Origin: an uncultured Oscillospiraceae bacterium
GTDB lineage: Bacteria; Bacillota; Clostridia; Oscillospirales; Acutalibacteraceae
Assembly (NCBI GenBank): GCA_902462665.1
Contig: CABQCM010000025.1
Span: 1-9,552 of the forward strand
Reading direction: 5' to 3'
Length of the DNA stretch: 9,552 bases
Positions within the stretch are counted from its first letter, which is position 1, and each line of letters starts with the position of its first letter. The notes beneath the pieces were generated by a model. It was not told the origin of the DNA, searched no databases, and saw only the letters and a program-made list of their open reading frames with translations. The position numbers and the translations under genes are program-made. Positions 1 through 7,300 of this stretch are shown here, piece after piece.

Positions 1-494
1 TGGTCTCGCAGGGGGCGGCCCTCTTTTCGGGGTCAATTGAAGATAATATCCGCTGGGGCAGCCCCGATGCGGACAGTGGGGAGCTATGGGAGGCGGCCCG
101 TACCGCCCAGGCGGCTGAATTTATTGAAGAAAAGCCGGCGGGGATGCAGACCTGGCTCGGCCGGGGAGGAAAAGGGCTGTCGGGCGGGCAGCGTCAACGG
201 CTGACCATCGCCCGTGCGCTCGCGCGCCGCCCGGAGCTTTTGATTCTCGACGACGCGGCCTCGGCTCTCGACTTTGCCACCGACGCGAAATTGCGCAAGG
301 CGCTGGCGGAGCAAAGCGGCCGCATGACGGTTATCACCATCTCTCAGCGCGCTTCGACGGTGCGGTATTGCGACCGCATCCTGGTGCTCGACGAGGGAGG
401 CATGGCGGGTCTGGGGACCCACGACGAGCTGATGGCAACCTGCGGGGAATACCGTGAAATCGTCCTCTCTCAGCAGGACGGCGAATCGGCCTGA
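1..494 (+). CDS. ABC exporter half-transporter, C-terminal part of ATPase domain (5' end outside window)
   Basis: This is the tail of a membrane-spanning multidrug or lipid type ABC half-transporter. Reading starts at base 3 and the frame is open from the window edge. The Q-loop (VSQGAALFSGSI) is at the very start, the canonical signature LSGGQ at 177-191, and Walker B LLILDD near 237-254. The catalytic Glu after Walker B is Asp (codon 252-254), and the switch-loop His is Gln (ISQR instead of the usual AHR). These two substitutions are typical of the degenerate subunit of heterodimeric exporters such as BmrC/LmrC/TM287. The next gene, 69 bases downstream, has the complementary features, so the two probably form one heterodimer. 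The substrate cannot be read from the sequence. The permease half and Walker A lie outside the window. Confidence 0.9.
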   Translation, partial: VSQGAALFSGSIEDNIRWGSPDADSGELWEAARTAQAAEFIEEKPAGMQTWLGRGGKGLSGGQRQRLTIARALARRPELLILDDAASALDFATDAKLRKALAEQSGRMTVITISQRASTVRYCDRILVLDEGGMAGLGTHDELMATCGEYREIVLSQQDGESA

Positions 495-560
495 GCAGAC
501 GCAGCAACGCGTCGGCTCCGACTTGGCCGAATCCAGCGCAAATTCTGATAGAAAGGAACC

Positions 561-577
561 CCTTTGCATTGCAAAGG
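561..577 (+). repeat. Perfect 7-bp inverted repeat over the possible TTG start of the second ABC gene
   Basis: CCTTTGC at 561-567 and GCAAAGG at 571-577 are exact reverse complements separated by ATT. The repeat lies just after the GAAAGGA ribosome site (551-557) and contains the TTG at 564. In RNA it would form a small hairpin over that start; in DNA it could be a short operator. No function is shown. Confidence 0.35.
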
Positions 578-2342
578 CGCGGTGGTTTTCATGAAAAAAC
601 AGGCTCTGCCTCAAAAGGGTACCGTTCAAAGGCTGCTTTCCTACGCCGGCAGGGAAAAGCGGCAGCTTATCATCGTGGCGGTCTGCGCTGTGGTGAGCTG
701 TACGCTCGATATCATCCTGCCTTTTTATTTCGGGCGGGCGATTGACCATATGCTCGGCCCCGGCGAAGTGGAATTCACCGATCTTCTCTGGATTGTGGGG
801 CTGCTTGCCGCGCTGAATCTAATTTTGACCGTGTTCGGCCGGTTTATGATCTGGCTGCCTGGGGTGGCGGCCAATCGTATGGTGGGGGCCATCCGGCGGG
901 ACGCGTTCGACCGCGTCAGCACCTATCCGCTGTCCTATTTCGACAACCATTCCCACGGCGATACGATCAGCCGGTTTATCAACGACTGCGAGGCGGTCGG
1001 CGAGGGATTGGTGCAGGGCATTACCCAGTTGTTTCAGGGGGTAGTGGTGCTCATAGGCAGCCTAGCCTTTATGCTGGCCATGAGCTGGCAGATCACGCTG
1101 GTGGTATTGGCTGTCACCTCGCTGACCTTTTTGGTGGCAGGTTCCGTCACCCGCATGTGCAACAAGTATTTTCGCGCCCAGCAGGATTTGATGGGGGAAC
1201 TGACCGGCGTAACCGAAGAAATGCTCGACGGCCAGCGCACGGTGCGCGCTTTTGGGTATGAGGAGCGCGCGCAACGCCGGTTTGACGATACCAATAAAGA
1301 GCTACGGGTGCAGGCCAAATGGGCGCAGTTCGCCTCTGCTCTCGTCAATCCCACCACCCGGTTTGTAGGGCACATTGCCTACATTAGCGTCGGCGTGCTC
1401 GGCGGTGTACTGGGCGGACTGTCCGCCGGGGGTATCACCAGCTTTTTGACCTATTCCTCCCGGTTCGCCAGACCCTTTACCGAGTTGACGGCCGTCATGA
1501 CGCAGCTCCTCGCAGCTCTGGCCGCGGCTGAGCGGATTTTTGCCATGATGGATTTGCCGCCCGAGGAATCCGACGCAGAATTGCCGGAACTGACGGTTTC
1601 GGCAGGCGAGGTGACCTTTGACGATGTGTCCTTTTCCTATGTGCCGGAGAAGCCTCTTGTCCAGCATTTTTCGGCCGTTGCCCGTCCGGGAATGCGGGTG
1701 GCCATCGTTGGGCCGACCGGCGCGGGAAAGACGACGATGGTAAATCTGCTCATGCGGTTTTATGATGTCGATAAAGGAGCCATTCGTATTGACGGCGTGG
1801 ATATTCGCTCGGTGACGCGGGATTCCCTTCACCGTCAGTTCGGCATGGTGCTGCAGGAGACCTGGCTGTTTGCCGGCACCATTCGGGATAATATTGCCTA
1901 CGGCCGGCCGGAGGCTAGCTTCGACGAGGTTGTTGCCGCTGCCAAAGCGGCCCACGCGCATGGCTTTATCCGGCGGCTGCCCCAGGGGTACGATACCGTC
2001 ATCGCCGACGATGGAGGTAATTTATCGCAGGGGCAAAAGCAACTTTTGACCATTGCGCGGGTGATGCTGCTCGACCCGCCCATTTTAATTCTCGACGAGG
2101 CGACCAGTTCGGTCGATACCCTCACGGAGCAGCGGATTCAAAAGGCGTTTCACGCCATGATGCAGGGGCGTACCAGCTTTGTCATTGCCCATCGGCTTTC
2201 CACCATCCGGGACGCCGACCTGATTTTATATATGCAAAACGGTCAGATTTTGGAGCAGGGCAATCATGAGGAATTGCTGGCCAAAAAAGGATATTACAGT
2301 AAGCTGTATTACAGCCAGTTTGAAGCAACGCGCGGAGCCTGA
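564..2342 (+). CDS. ABC transporter permease/ATP-binding protein, catalytic partner of a heterodimeric exporter
   Basis: This is a type IV (exporter-fold) ABC half-transporter of 592 residues. The N-terminal membrane domain spans roughly residues 35-320 and includes the coupling-helix region (YFDNHSHGDTISRFIND). The C-terminal ATPase has Walker A GPTGAGKT at 383-390, Q-loop Q431, Walker B with catalytic E512 and switch H543. Its signature is LSQGQ (487-491) rather than LSGGQ. The upstream gene has a normal signature but a defective Walker B/switch, so together they give one consensus and one degenerate ATP site. This is the pattern of BmrCD/LmrCD/TM287-288, which pump drugs or lipids outward; the substrate here is unknown. 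The start is ambiguous. TTG at 564 is 6 bases after GAAAGGA. ATG at 591 (MKKQ) has only a weak GGTG but an A-rich beginning, and would give 583 residues. Confidence 0.93.
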   Translation: MHCKGAVVFMKKQALPQKGTVQRLLSYAGREKRQLIIVAVCAVVSCTLDIILPFYFGRAIDHMLGPGEVEFTDLLWIVGLLAALNLILTVFGRFMIWLPGVAANRMVGAIRRDAFDRVSTYPLSYFDNHSHGDTISRFINDCEAVGEGLVQGITQLFQGVVVLIGSLAFMLAMSWQITLVVLAVTSLTFLVAGSVTRMCNKYFRAQQDLMGELTGVTEEMLDGQRTVRAFGYEERAQRRFDDTNKELRVQAKWAQFASALVNPTTRFVGHIAYISVGVLGGVLGGLSAGGITSFLTYSSRFARPFTELTAVMTQLLAALAAAERIFAMMDLPPEESDAELPELTVSAGEVTFDDVSFSYVPEKPLVQHFSAVARPGMRVAIVGPTGAGKTTMVNLLMRFYDVDKGAIRIDGVDIRSVTRDSLHRQFGMVLQETWLFAGTIRDNIAYGRPEASFDEVVAAAKAAHAHGFIRRLPQGYDTVIADDGGNLSQGQKQLLTIARVMLLDPPILILDEATSSVDTLTEQRIQKAFHAMMQGRTSFVIAHRLSTIRDADLILYMQNGQILEQGNHEELLAKKGYYSKLYYSQFEATRGA

Positions 2343-2415
2343 GCGAGATAGGCGGACAGCGCAGAAAAGATCGCCGCTTCCGGGCGGGGGTCGTTTAACA
2401 AAAAGGAGTGTTTCC

Positions 2416-3801
2416 ATGACGCCTGTGACCAAAAACGACCAGTTGAAACTGGAAATTACCGCCATGTCGTCCGACGGGGCGGGAATTGGCCGTACGGGCG
2501 GTATGGCGGTGTTTGTGCCCGGTACCGCTGTAGGCGACGTGGCCGAGGTGCAGATTATCAAGGTGACCAAGCGCTACGCCGTGGGCAAGCTGTTGTCTTT
2601 GGCAGATGCGTCGCCCGAGAGAATTTCGCCCGATTGCGAGGCATTTCCCCGCTGCGGCGGGTGTGTCTACCGCCACATTTCGTATTCGGAGGAATGCCGC
2701 CTTAAACAGGCCCGGGTGGCCGACGCACTGCAGCGCATCGGCGGCCTTTCGCTCGAGCCGGAGCCGATTGTAGCGAGCGAGAAGACGCAGGAATATCGCA
2801 ACAAGGCGCAGTACCCGGTCGGCCGGAATCCGGATGGGACGTTGGCCATTGGTTTTTACGCCGCACGTAGTCACCGTATCATAGACAGCCGCGGCTGCCG
2901 GTTGCAGCCGCAGGCATTTGACGCCGCGCTGGAAACCTTCGCAGAATGGATGGCGCAATACTCCATTGCGCCTTATGAAGAATCCACCGGCCGCGGCGTG
3001 GTGCGCGGCCTCTATCTGCGCTGCGCCCCGGCGACCGGGCAGCAGATGGTCTGCGTGGTTACCGCGACGCCGGCTCTGCCTCATGCGCGGGAGCTTTGTC
3101 TTAGCCTGCGCGAGCGGGTGGAGGGACTATGCAGTGTGTTACATAACATCCATCCCGAGCAGACCAATCTGACGCTTGGCAAGCGGTTTGTCACCCTGTG
3201 GGGGGAGGATGCCATCGAGGATGTGCTGTGCGGCCTACGGTTTCGAATTTCTCCCCGCTCCTTTTATCAGGTCAACAGCCCGCAGGCCGAGCGGCTTTAT
3301 CGCAAAGCGGCCGAGCTGGCAGCCTTACGCGAGGACGATATTTTGCTGGATCTCTATTGCGGCACGGGCACCATCGGCCTAACCATGGCCGGGCAGGTAA
3401 AGCGGGTCGTCGGGGTAGAGGTCGTACCCGACGCGGTGGAGGATGCGCAGCGCAACGCAGCCATCAATGGCATTGATAATGCACAGTTTTTGTGTATGGA
3501 TGCGTCTCAGGCTGCGCAGAAGCTGGCGGTCGACGGTCTGCGCCCAAGTGTGATTTTACTCGATCCGCCGCGCAAGGGATGTTCTTCGGAGGTAATCGAC
3601 GTGGCGGCTCGGCAGATGCGGCCTGAACGTATCGTTTATATTTCCTGCGATCCGGCTACGCTGGCTAGGGACGCGGCATTGTTCGCACAGGAAGGGTATG
3701 AGCCGGTTCACGCTGTGCCCTTTGATCTCTTCCCGCGCACAGCCCATGTAGAGACGGTTTTACTGCTTTCCCACAAAGATTTCGATGTGAAAGCCATGTA
3801 A
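2416..3801 (+). CDS. rlmD: 23S rRNA (uracil-5-)-methyltransferase, RlmD/RlmCD (RumA) type
   Basis: This enzyme transfers a methyl group from S-adenosylmethionine to C5 of uridine in 23S rRNA. In Gram-positives one RlmCD enzyme often modifies both U747 and U1939 (E. coli numbering). The protein has 461 residues. Residues about 8-60 look like a TRAM RNA-binding domain. Four cysteines, C74, C80, C83 (in CGGC) and C161, match the 4Fe-4S ligands of RumA. The SAM-binding motif DLYCGTGT is at 312-319 and DPPRKGC starts at 383. The catalytic cysteine is C411 in SCDPATLARD and the probable general base is E446. ATG 2416 was chosen over in-frame codons further upstream because AAAAAGGAGTG lies just ahead of it and because the TRAM domain then begins near residue 8. 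It lies 73 bases after the ABC gene with no visible terminator between, so cotranscription is possible. The exact target uridine is inferred. Confidence 0.93.
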   Translation: MTPVTKNDQLKLEITAMSSDGAGIGRTGGMAVFVPGTAVGDVAEVQIIKVTKRYAVGKLLSLADASPERISPDCEAFPRCGGCVYRHISYSEECRLKQARVADALQRIGGLSLEPEPIVASEKTQEYRNKAQYPVGRNPDGTLAIGFYAARSHRIIDSRGCRLQPQAFDAALETFAEWMAQYSIAPYEESTGRGVVRGLYLRCAPATGQQMVCVVTATPALPHARELCLSLRERVEGLCSVLHNIHPEQTNLTLGKRFVTLWGEDAIEDVLCGLRFRISPRSFYQVNSPQAERLYRKAAELAALREDDILLDLYCGTGTIGLTMAGQVKRVVGVEVVPDAVEDAQRNAAINGIDNAQFLCMDASQAAQKLAVDGLRPSVILLDPPRKGCSSEVIDVAARQMRPERIVYISCDPATLARDAALFAQEGYEPVHAVPFDLFPRTAHVETVLLLSHKDFDVKAM

Positions 3802-4173
3802 AGGTGGAATGGAGAAAACAACAATGTTAAAACAGAAATGAATCGACGAATATTCATATTGCTCTTGTTCTGTGGCAAAAGAAGTGGGTTACAGGTTGAT
3901 AGCGTTGCGAAATATTATGAATAAGATGTTTGAACAGAGTAAAAATATAACCATAATTAAGCTGAAAATTATGGTATTATTCTATAAGCGATCATAAATG
4001 CTTTTCTTCCCAGATGCAGATAATTGCCCGCAATGCATGGGTTTTAGAGGGATTAAGTCGGGCAACCTCCAAGACACAGAGCTCAACATGGATAAAATTT
4101 ATCAAACCCAGAAAAACTACTGATTTTGTCAATTTTAATTGCCTAATATTTTTATGTATAGGAGTATATTGAA
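3802..4173 (+). other. AT-rich 372-base gap with broken reading frames and a weak promoter candidate
   Basis: No intact gene is evident. An ATG at 3824, about 9 bases after TGGAG, opens a frame that stops at TGA 3839. The same frame then runs open to TAA 3995 and reads plausibly (YCSCSVAKEVGYRLIALRN). A 41-codon frame in the same phase begins at ATG 3998 and ends at TGA 4121; it includes CPQC but has no ribosome site. This may be gene debris or chance. TTGAAC (3930-3935), a 16-base spacer and CATAAT (3952-3957) form a possible promoter for the next gene. TTGCCCG (4024-4030) and CGGGCAA (4059-4065) form a 7-bp inverted repeat. There is no obvious terminator for the preceding methyltransferase gene. 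Confidence 0.4.
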
Positions 4174-5067
4174 ATGTATGACATGATTATTATTGGTGCA
4201 GGACCGGCCGGTATTAGCGCAGCTATTTATGGGAAAAGCAGAGGAAAAAACGTTTTGGTGCTGGAAAAGAAACAGGTGGGCGGTTTGATTGGAACGGTAT
4301 CTACCGTTACACACTATACAGCAATCATGAAAGAAGAATCTGGGGATACCTTTGCGGAACGCATGAAGGAACAGGCGCTCGGTGCCGGCGTGGAAATTCG
4401 TTATGAAAATGCGATAGAGACAAAGCTGACAGGAGAAATAAAGAAAGTCGTTACGGAGAAAGAAAGTTATGAATCTAAAACCGTAATTTTGGCCAATGGT
4501 GGTTCTGGTCGTATGCTGGGTATTCCCGGGGAAAGCCTAAAAGGTGTCAGATTAAACGCCCCAAAAGATGGGTTGCATTATAAAGGGAAAAATGTTTATG
4601 TAATCGGCGGAGCGGATGGAGCAGTAAAGGAAGCTCTTTATCTGGCTGAGATAGCAGAAAAGGTAATTATTGTATGTGTGGAAGATGAACTTGCATGTAT
4701 ACAGGAATTCCGAGATAAAGTGGATGCCCATAACAATATCGAAATCATGCCACATTCAAGCCTTACTGCAGTATATGGCAACGAAGCGGTGGAAGAGCTT
4801 GAATTTACGGATAACAAAACAGGGATAAAGCAGATTATAAAAGACGCAGAGTGCGGAGTATTTGTATATGTGGGGATTGTCCCGAATACGCAGATGTACA
4901 CAGAATTGAAGTTGGATAACGGCTATATTCCGGTTGATGACTCCATGCAAACGGAAATCCCGGGTGTATTTGCAGCAGGAGATATCTGTGTGAAAAAAGT
5001 GAGACAGGTGGCTACAGCAGTTGCCGACGGCGCAATTGCCGGTATTCAGGCAGCGGCTATGTGCTGA
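4174..5067 (+). CDS. Thioredoxin-reductase-like FAD oxidoreductase lacking the redox CxxC
   Basis: This is a flavoprotein with the two-dinucleotide-domain fold of low-molecular-weight thioredoxin reductase; it has 297 residues against about 305-320 in the family. FAD motifs are GAGPAG at 8-13 and FAAGD at 266-270, followed by RQVATAVADGAIAG, as in TrxB. The NAD(P) motif is GGADGA at 145-150 (usually GGGDSA). Where TrxB has CATCDG, this protein has NAPKDG (128-133), so both redox cysteines are gone. The HRR that binds the NADPH 2'-phosphate is CVE (168-170) and the following Arg is Ala174. It therefore should not reduce thioredoxin in the usual way and may not use NADPH. It could be an NADH- or ferredoxin-linked flavoprotein, but substrate and partner are unknown. 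ATG 4174 follows AGGAG by 9 bases. Its base composition is lower in G+C than the rlmD and ddh genes, suggesting transfer. Confidence 0.88.
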   Translation: MYDMIIIGAGPAGISAAIYGKSRGKNVLVLEKKQVGGLIGTVSTVTHYTAIMKEESGDTFAERMKEQALGAGVEIRYENAIETKLTGEIKKVVTEKESYESKTVILANGGSGRMLGIPGESLKGVRLNAPKDGLHYKGKNVYVIGGADGAVKEALYLAEIAEKVIIVCVEDELACIQEFRDKVDAHNNIEIMPHSSLTAVYGNEAVEELEFTDNKTGIKQIIKDAECGVFVYVGIVPNTQMYTELKLDNGYIPVDDSMQTEIPGVFAAGDICVKKVRQVATAVADGAIAGIQAAAMC

Positions 5068-5094
5068 TATTATGGAAAAAGATTAGGGATGCGT

Positions 5095-5118
5095 CTAACC
5101 TATACTGAAGTTGGTTAG
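5095..5118 (+). other. Weak stem-loop after the flavoprotein gene
   Basis: CTAACC (5095-5100) and GGTTAG (5113-5118) can pair around a 12-base loop, 27 bases after the stop codon. No T run follows, so it is at best a weak transcript-end structure. The rest of 5068-5236 shows nothing clear except the strong ribosome site of the next gene. Confidence 0.2.
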
Positions 5119-5236
5119 CCAAATTCATCTGGTGGAGAAATGAAAGGAAAGCTTTGTGGAAAACAAATAATACCATTGAATGCGTGGCGTTATTGAAGAA
5201 ACGTTAATAAAAAGGTAGAAAAGGAGGTGTTTTAAT

Positions 5237-5743
5237 CTGCATACATATTTGCATAAGTATTCTGAGGAATATAAACAAGATATCTTGATTCGAATAACCA
5301 AATTTTTTGAATACCATTTCGGGTTGGATTCCAGTAGCACAAGAAACACAATTGATGCTAATATGGCAGAACAGAATCTAAAAGACTGGACTTCAGGTGA
5401 TAACGAGCTTTTTGTTATTCTTTTTGAGGGGAAAAGTGTTGGCTTTTTGAGAATTGGATATCGAGGGGGAAATGTTGCTTGGATAGAAGATGTCTTTGTG
5501 GACGAAGACTATCGTAATAAAGGGATAGCAACAAACAGCATTCTTCAAGCGGAAGAAATTATCAAGTCTCATTTGCCTTATAACGCCGTTTGCTTTGATG
5601 TTGTGCCTAACAATATGGAGGCTTTGAAGCTATATCACAAATTAGGATATGATACATTAAGCCTTCTAACGGTTCGTAAAGAACTCAAGCACTGCAACAG
5701 GGGACGAAATGAAACTATATTGGGGCTGAAGTTTAAGTTATAA
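5237..5743 (+). CDS. GNAT family N-acetyltransferase
   Basis: A predicted cytosolic acetyl-CoA-dependent N-acetyltransferase of 168 residues counted from CTG 5237. The core GNAT fold is visible. A beta strand WIEDVFVDEDY leads into the acetyl-CoA pyrophosphate loop RNKGIA (R93-A98, matching Q/R-x-x-G-x-G/A). It is followed by a long helix, then CFDVVPNNMEALKLYHKLGY, the usual motif B with its conserved Asn and Tyr. The acceptor cannot be inferred; small-molecule, antibiotic or protein amines are all possible in this family. A perfect AAGGAGGTG (5221-5229) lies 7 bases before CTG 5237. The next in-frame start, TTG 5249, is 19 bases away, so CTG is the better choice and gives an extra HTYL at the N-terminus. 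No ATG lies at a usable distance. The gene is AT-rich (21 of 60 bases G/C in 5281-5340) unlike the flanking genes. Confidence 0.85.
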   Translation: MHTYLHKYSEEYKQDILIRITKFFEYHFGLDSSSTRNTIDANMAEQNLKDWTSGDNELFVILFEGKSVGFLRIGYRGGNVAWIEDVFVDEDYRNKGIATNSILQAEEIIKSHLPYNAVCFDVVPNNMEALKLYHKLGYDTLSLLTVRKELKHCNRGRNETILGLKFKL

Positions 5744-5782
5744 ATGGCGACATTTTCATGTTTTAAAGGTTGAAAAGGCGAT

Positions 5783-5809
5783 TTGTCTTACCGCTGGCAT
5801 TGCTATAAT
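5783..5809 (+). promoter_or_regulatory. Extended -10 sigma-A-type promoter for the symporter
   Basis: TGCTATAAT at 5801-5809 is a perfect extended -10 element (TGn plus consensus TATAAT). The -35 is weak: TTGTCT at 5783-5788 with a 15-base spacer. Transcription should start near 5816, leaving a leader of about 120 nt before the ATG at 5939. Confidence 0.6.
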
Positions 5810-5815
5810 TTGACC

Positions 5816-5938
5816 GCACCAATCGTAGCTGGACGGAAGAACCTCCACAGAGAATGGAACTGCCGGAGATGGATACACTATCATAGCGTACTTATCTCAT
5901 CCGGGTGACGATGTCTCCCGGCGGTTTCGGAGGATGTC
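5816..5938 (+). promoter_or_regulatory. Symporter 5' leader with possible Shine-Dalgarno sequestration
   Basis: The ribosome site is GGAGG at 5929-5933. CCTCC at 5842-5846 is its exact complement, and the same CTCC can instead pair with GGAG at 5864-5867. CATCC (5898-5902) can pair with GGATG (5932-5936), also covering the ribosome site. CCGGG (5901-5905) and CCCGG (5917-5921) form a further hairpin that competes for part of that segment. These competing pairings are what a translational switch would look like. I could not match the leader from memory to a known riboswitch or T-box consensus, and short complementarities arise by chance. Confidence 0.3.
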
Positions 5939-7269
5939 ATGACAAAGTCCAATCAGTGGTCCAGCAAAACCGGCTTTATTTTGGCTACAACCGGCTCGGC
6001 TGTGGGGTTGGGGAATCTGTGGAAATTCCCTTACTTAATGGGGAAAAACGGGGGATTTTTCTTTTTGTTGGCCTATTTGGTGATTTTGTTTGCCTTGGGG
6101 CTGCCTTTGATGATTGCGGAAATATCGCTGGGGCGCAAAACCGGAAAGAATCCGGTATACGCTTGGGCCGAAGTGCATCCGCGTGCCAAGATTGTCGGGA
6201 TTCTGGGTGTGCTGGCAACCTTTCTGGTGCTGTCTTATTATGGTGTGGTCAGCGGATGGATTCTAAAATATTTTTTCAGCTATCTCACCTCTCTGCAGCC
6301 TCCCGCCGATTTTGACGCATTTATTTCACAACCAGGGGAACCGCTTGTGTGGCAGCTGCTTTTTGTAGGTCTGACCGCGTTCATTTGCTTGTTCGGCATC
6401 CGGGGAATTGAGCGTACCAGCAAAATTATGATGCCCGCTTTGTTTGTCCTGCTTGTCGTCATTTTGGTGCGCTCGCTCACCTTGCCCGGCGGTGGGGAAG
6501 GTATTGCTTTTATCTTTTTGCCGCAGGGCTCCTCCTTTCAGCTTTCCTCGGTCAGCGCAGCTTTGGGGCAGGCCTTTTATTCTCTCAGTCTATGCATGGG
6601 CGTGATGGTGGCCTACGGCAGCTATCTCGACCGGAAAATCAACATTCCAGCCAGCAGCTTGGCGGTCGCGGGGCTGGATACGTTCATTGCCATGCTGGCG
6701 GGGATGGCTGTTTTTCCAGCGGTCTTTTCTTTTGGATTGGAACCGGGGCAAGGCCCGGGGCTGATTTTTGGGACCCTGCCCGCAGTTTTTTCTTCCTTCG
6801 GAGGAGGCGGGCTGTTTGGAATGTTGTTTTTTTGCTGCTGTTCTTTGCGGCGGTGACCAGCGCCATTGCCATGCTTGAGGTGACCGCATTTTTTGTCATG
6901 GAACAGTGGGGGCTTCGACGCCGGACCGCGGTGCTGCTCAGCGCACTGGCCTCCTTTTTGTTGGGCGTTCCCTGTTCGCTTTCTTTTGGCCCATGGACTG
7001 GGGGGACGTTGTTTGGACATACCTTTTACGACTGGATCGTGCTGATCGTGGACAATTTGTTACTGCCGGTCGGAGGGCTTTTGCTTTGTTATTTTATCGG
7101 ATGGCGGTGGAAGCCCCGCCTGCTGGTGCGGGAGGTTGAGCGCGAGGGTGTGCGCTTTCGATGGTCTGGCTTGTGGGTATTTTGCATTCGTATTTTGGCG
7201 CCGGTGCTCATTCTGATTGTCACCGTCAGCGGCTTTGTGTCCATCTATCAGATGATAGCCGGAGGATAA
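5939..7269 (+). CDS. Sodium:amino-acid symporter (NSS/SNF family), frameshifted at a T7 run
   Basis: This is an inner-membrane transporter that couples amino-acid uptake to Na+ (LeuT/MhsT/TnaT family). The first frame, 5939-6856, codes for 305 residues. It has the TM1 signature GSAVGLGNLWKFP (19-31) with the unwound Na+/substrate region, and the TM6 motif GQAFYSLSLCMG (210-221). After FGMLFF it runs into CCCSLRR and a stop. A second frame, readable from 6832, continues exactly where homologues do (LLLFFAAVTSAIAMLE) and ends at 7269. Joining them at the T run gives 443 residues, the normal size for an 11-12 helix bacterial NSS protein. The TM8 Thr-Ser pair that supplies Na2 ligands in LeuT lies in the second frame, so the short product alone should be inactive. 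Possible causes are a mutation, a sequencing error, slippage or phase variation. ATG 5939 follows GGAGG. The substrate is not predictable. Confidence 0.88.
6827..6833 (+). repeat. T7 homopolymer at the symporter frameshift
   Basis: Seven T follow ATG TTG at 6821-6826. Zero-frame reading gives TTT TTT TGC. A -1 shift after the second TTT, or one additional T (T8), gives TTG CTG CTG TTC and restores the conserved TM8 sequence. The run is a candidate slippery site for RNA polymerase, ribosome or replication, and equally a typical place for a sequencing indel. Confidence 0.75.
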
Positions 7270-7300
7270 AAAGTCTGTTCACAATTTGTTTACAATTTTT

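Noticed and set aside
2266..2415. An upstream extension of the rlmD frame beginning at 2266
   Set aside because: It overlaps the end of the ABC gene, has no family similarity, and ATG 2416 has a strong ribosome site and fits the TRAM domain start.
4024..4065. tRNA-like acceptor stem TTGCCCG/CGGGCAA
   Set aside because: The arms are only 28 bases apart, far too close for a tRNA, and no T-loop or anticodon arm can be drawn.
3802..5800. Insertion sequence or integron explaining the AT-rich island
   Set aside because: No transposase or integrase frame, terminal inverted repeats or target duplications were found by reading both edges.
5816..5938. T-box, glycine or lysine riboswitch ahead of the symporter
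   Set aside because: I found no T-box sequence (AGGGTGGNACCGCG-like) and none of the conserved core bases that I know for the glycine or lysine classes, so it is reported only as an unassigned leader.
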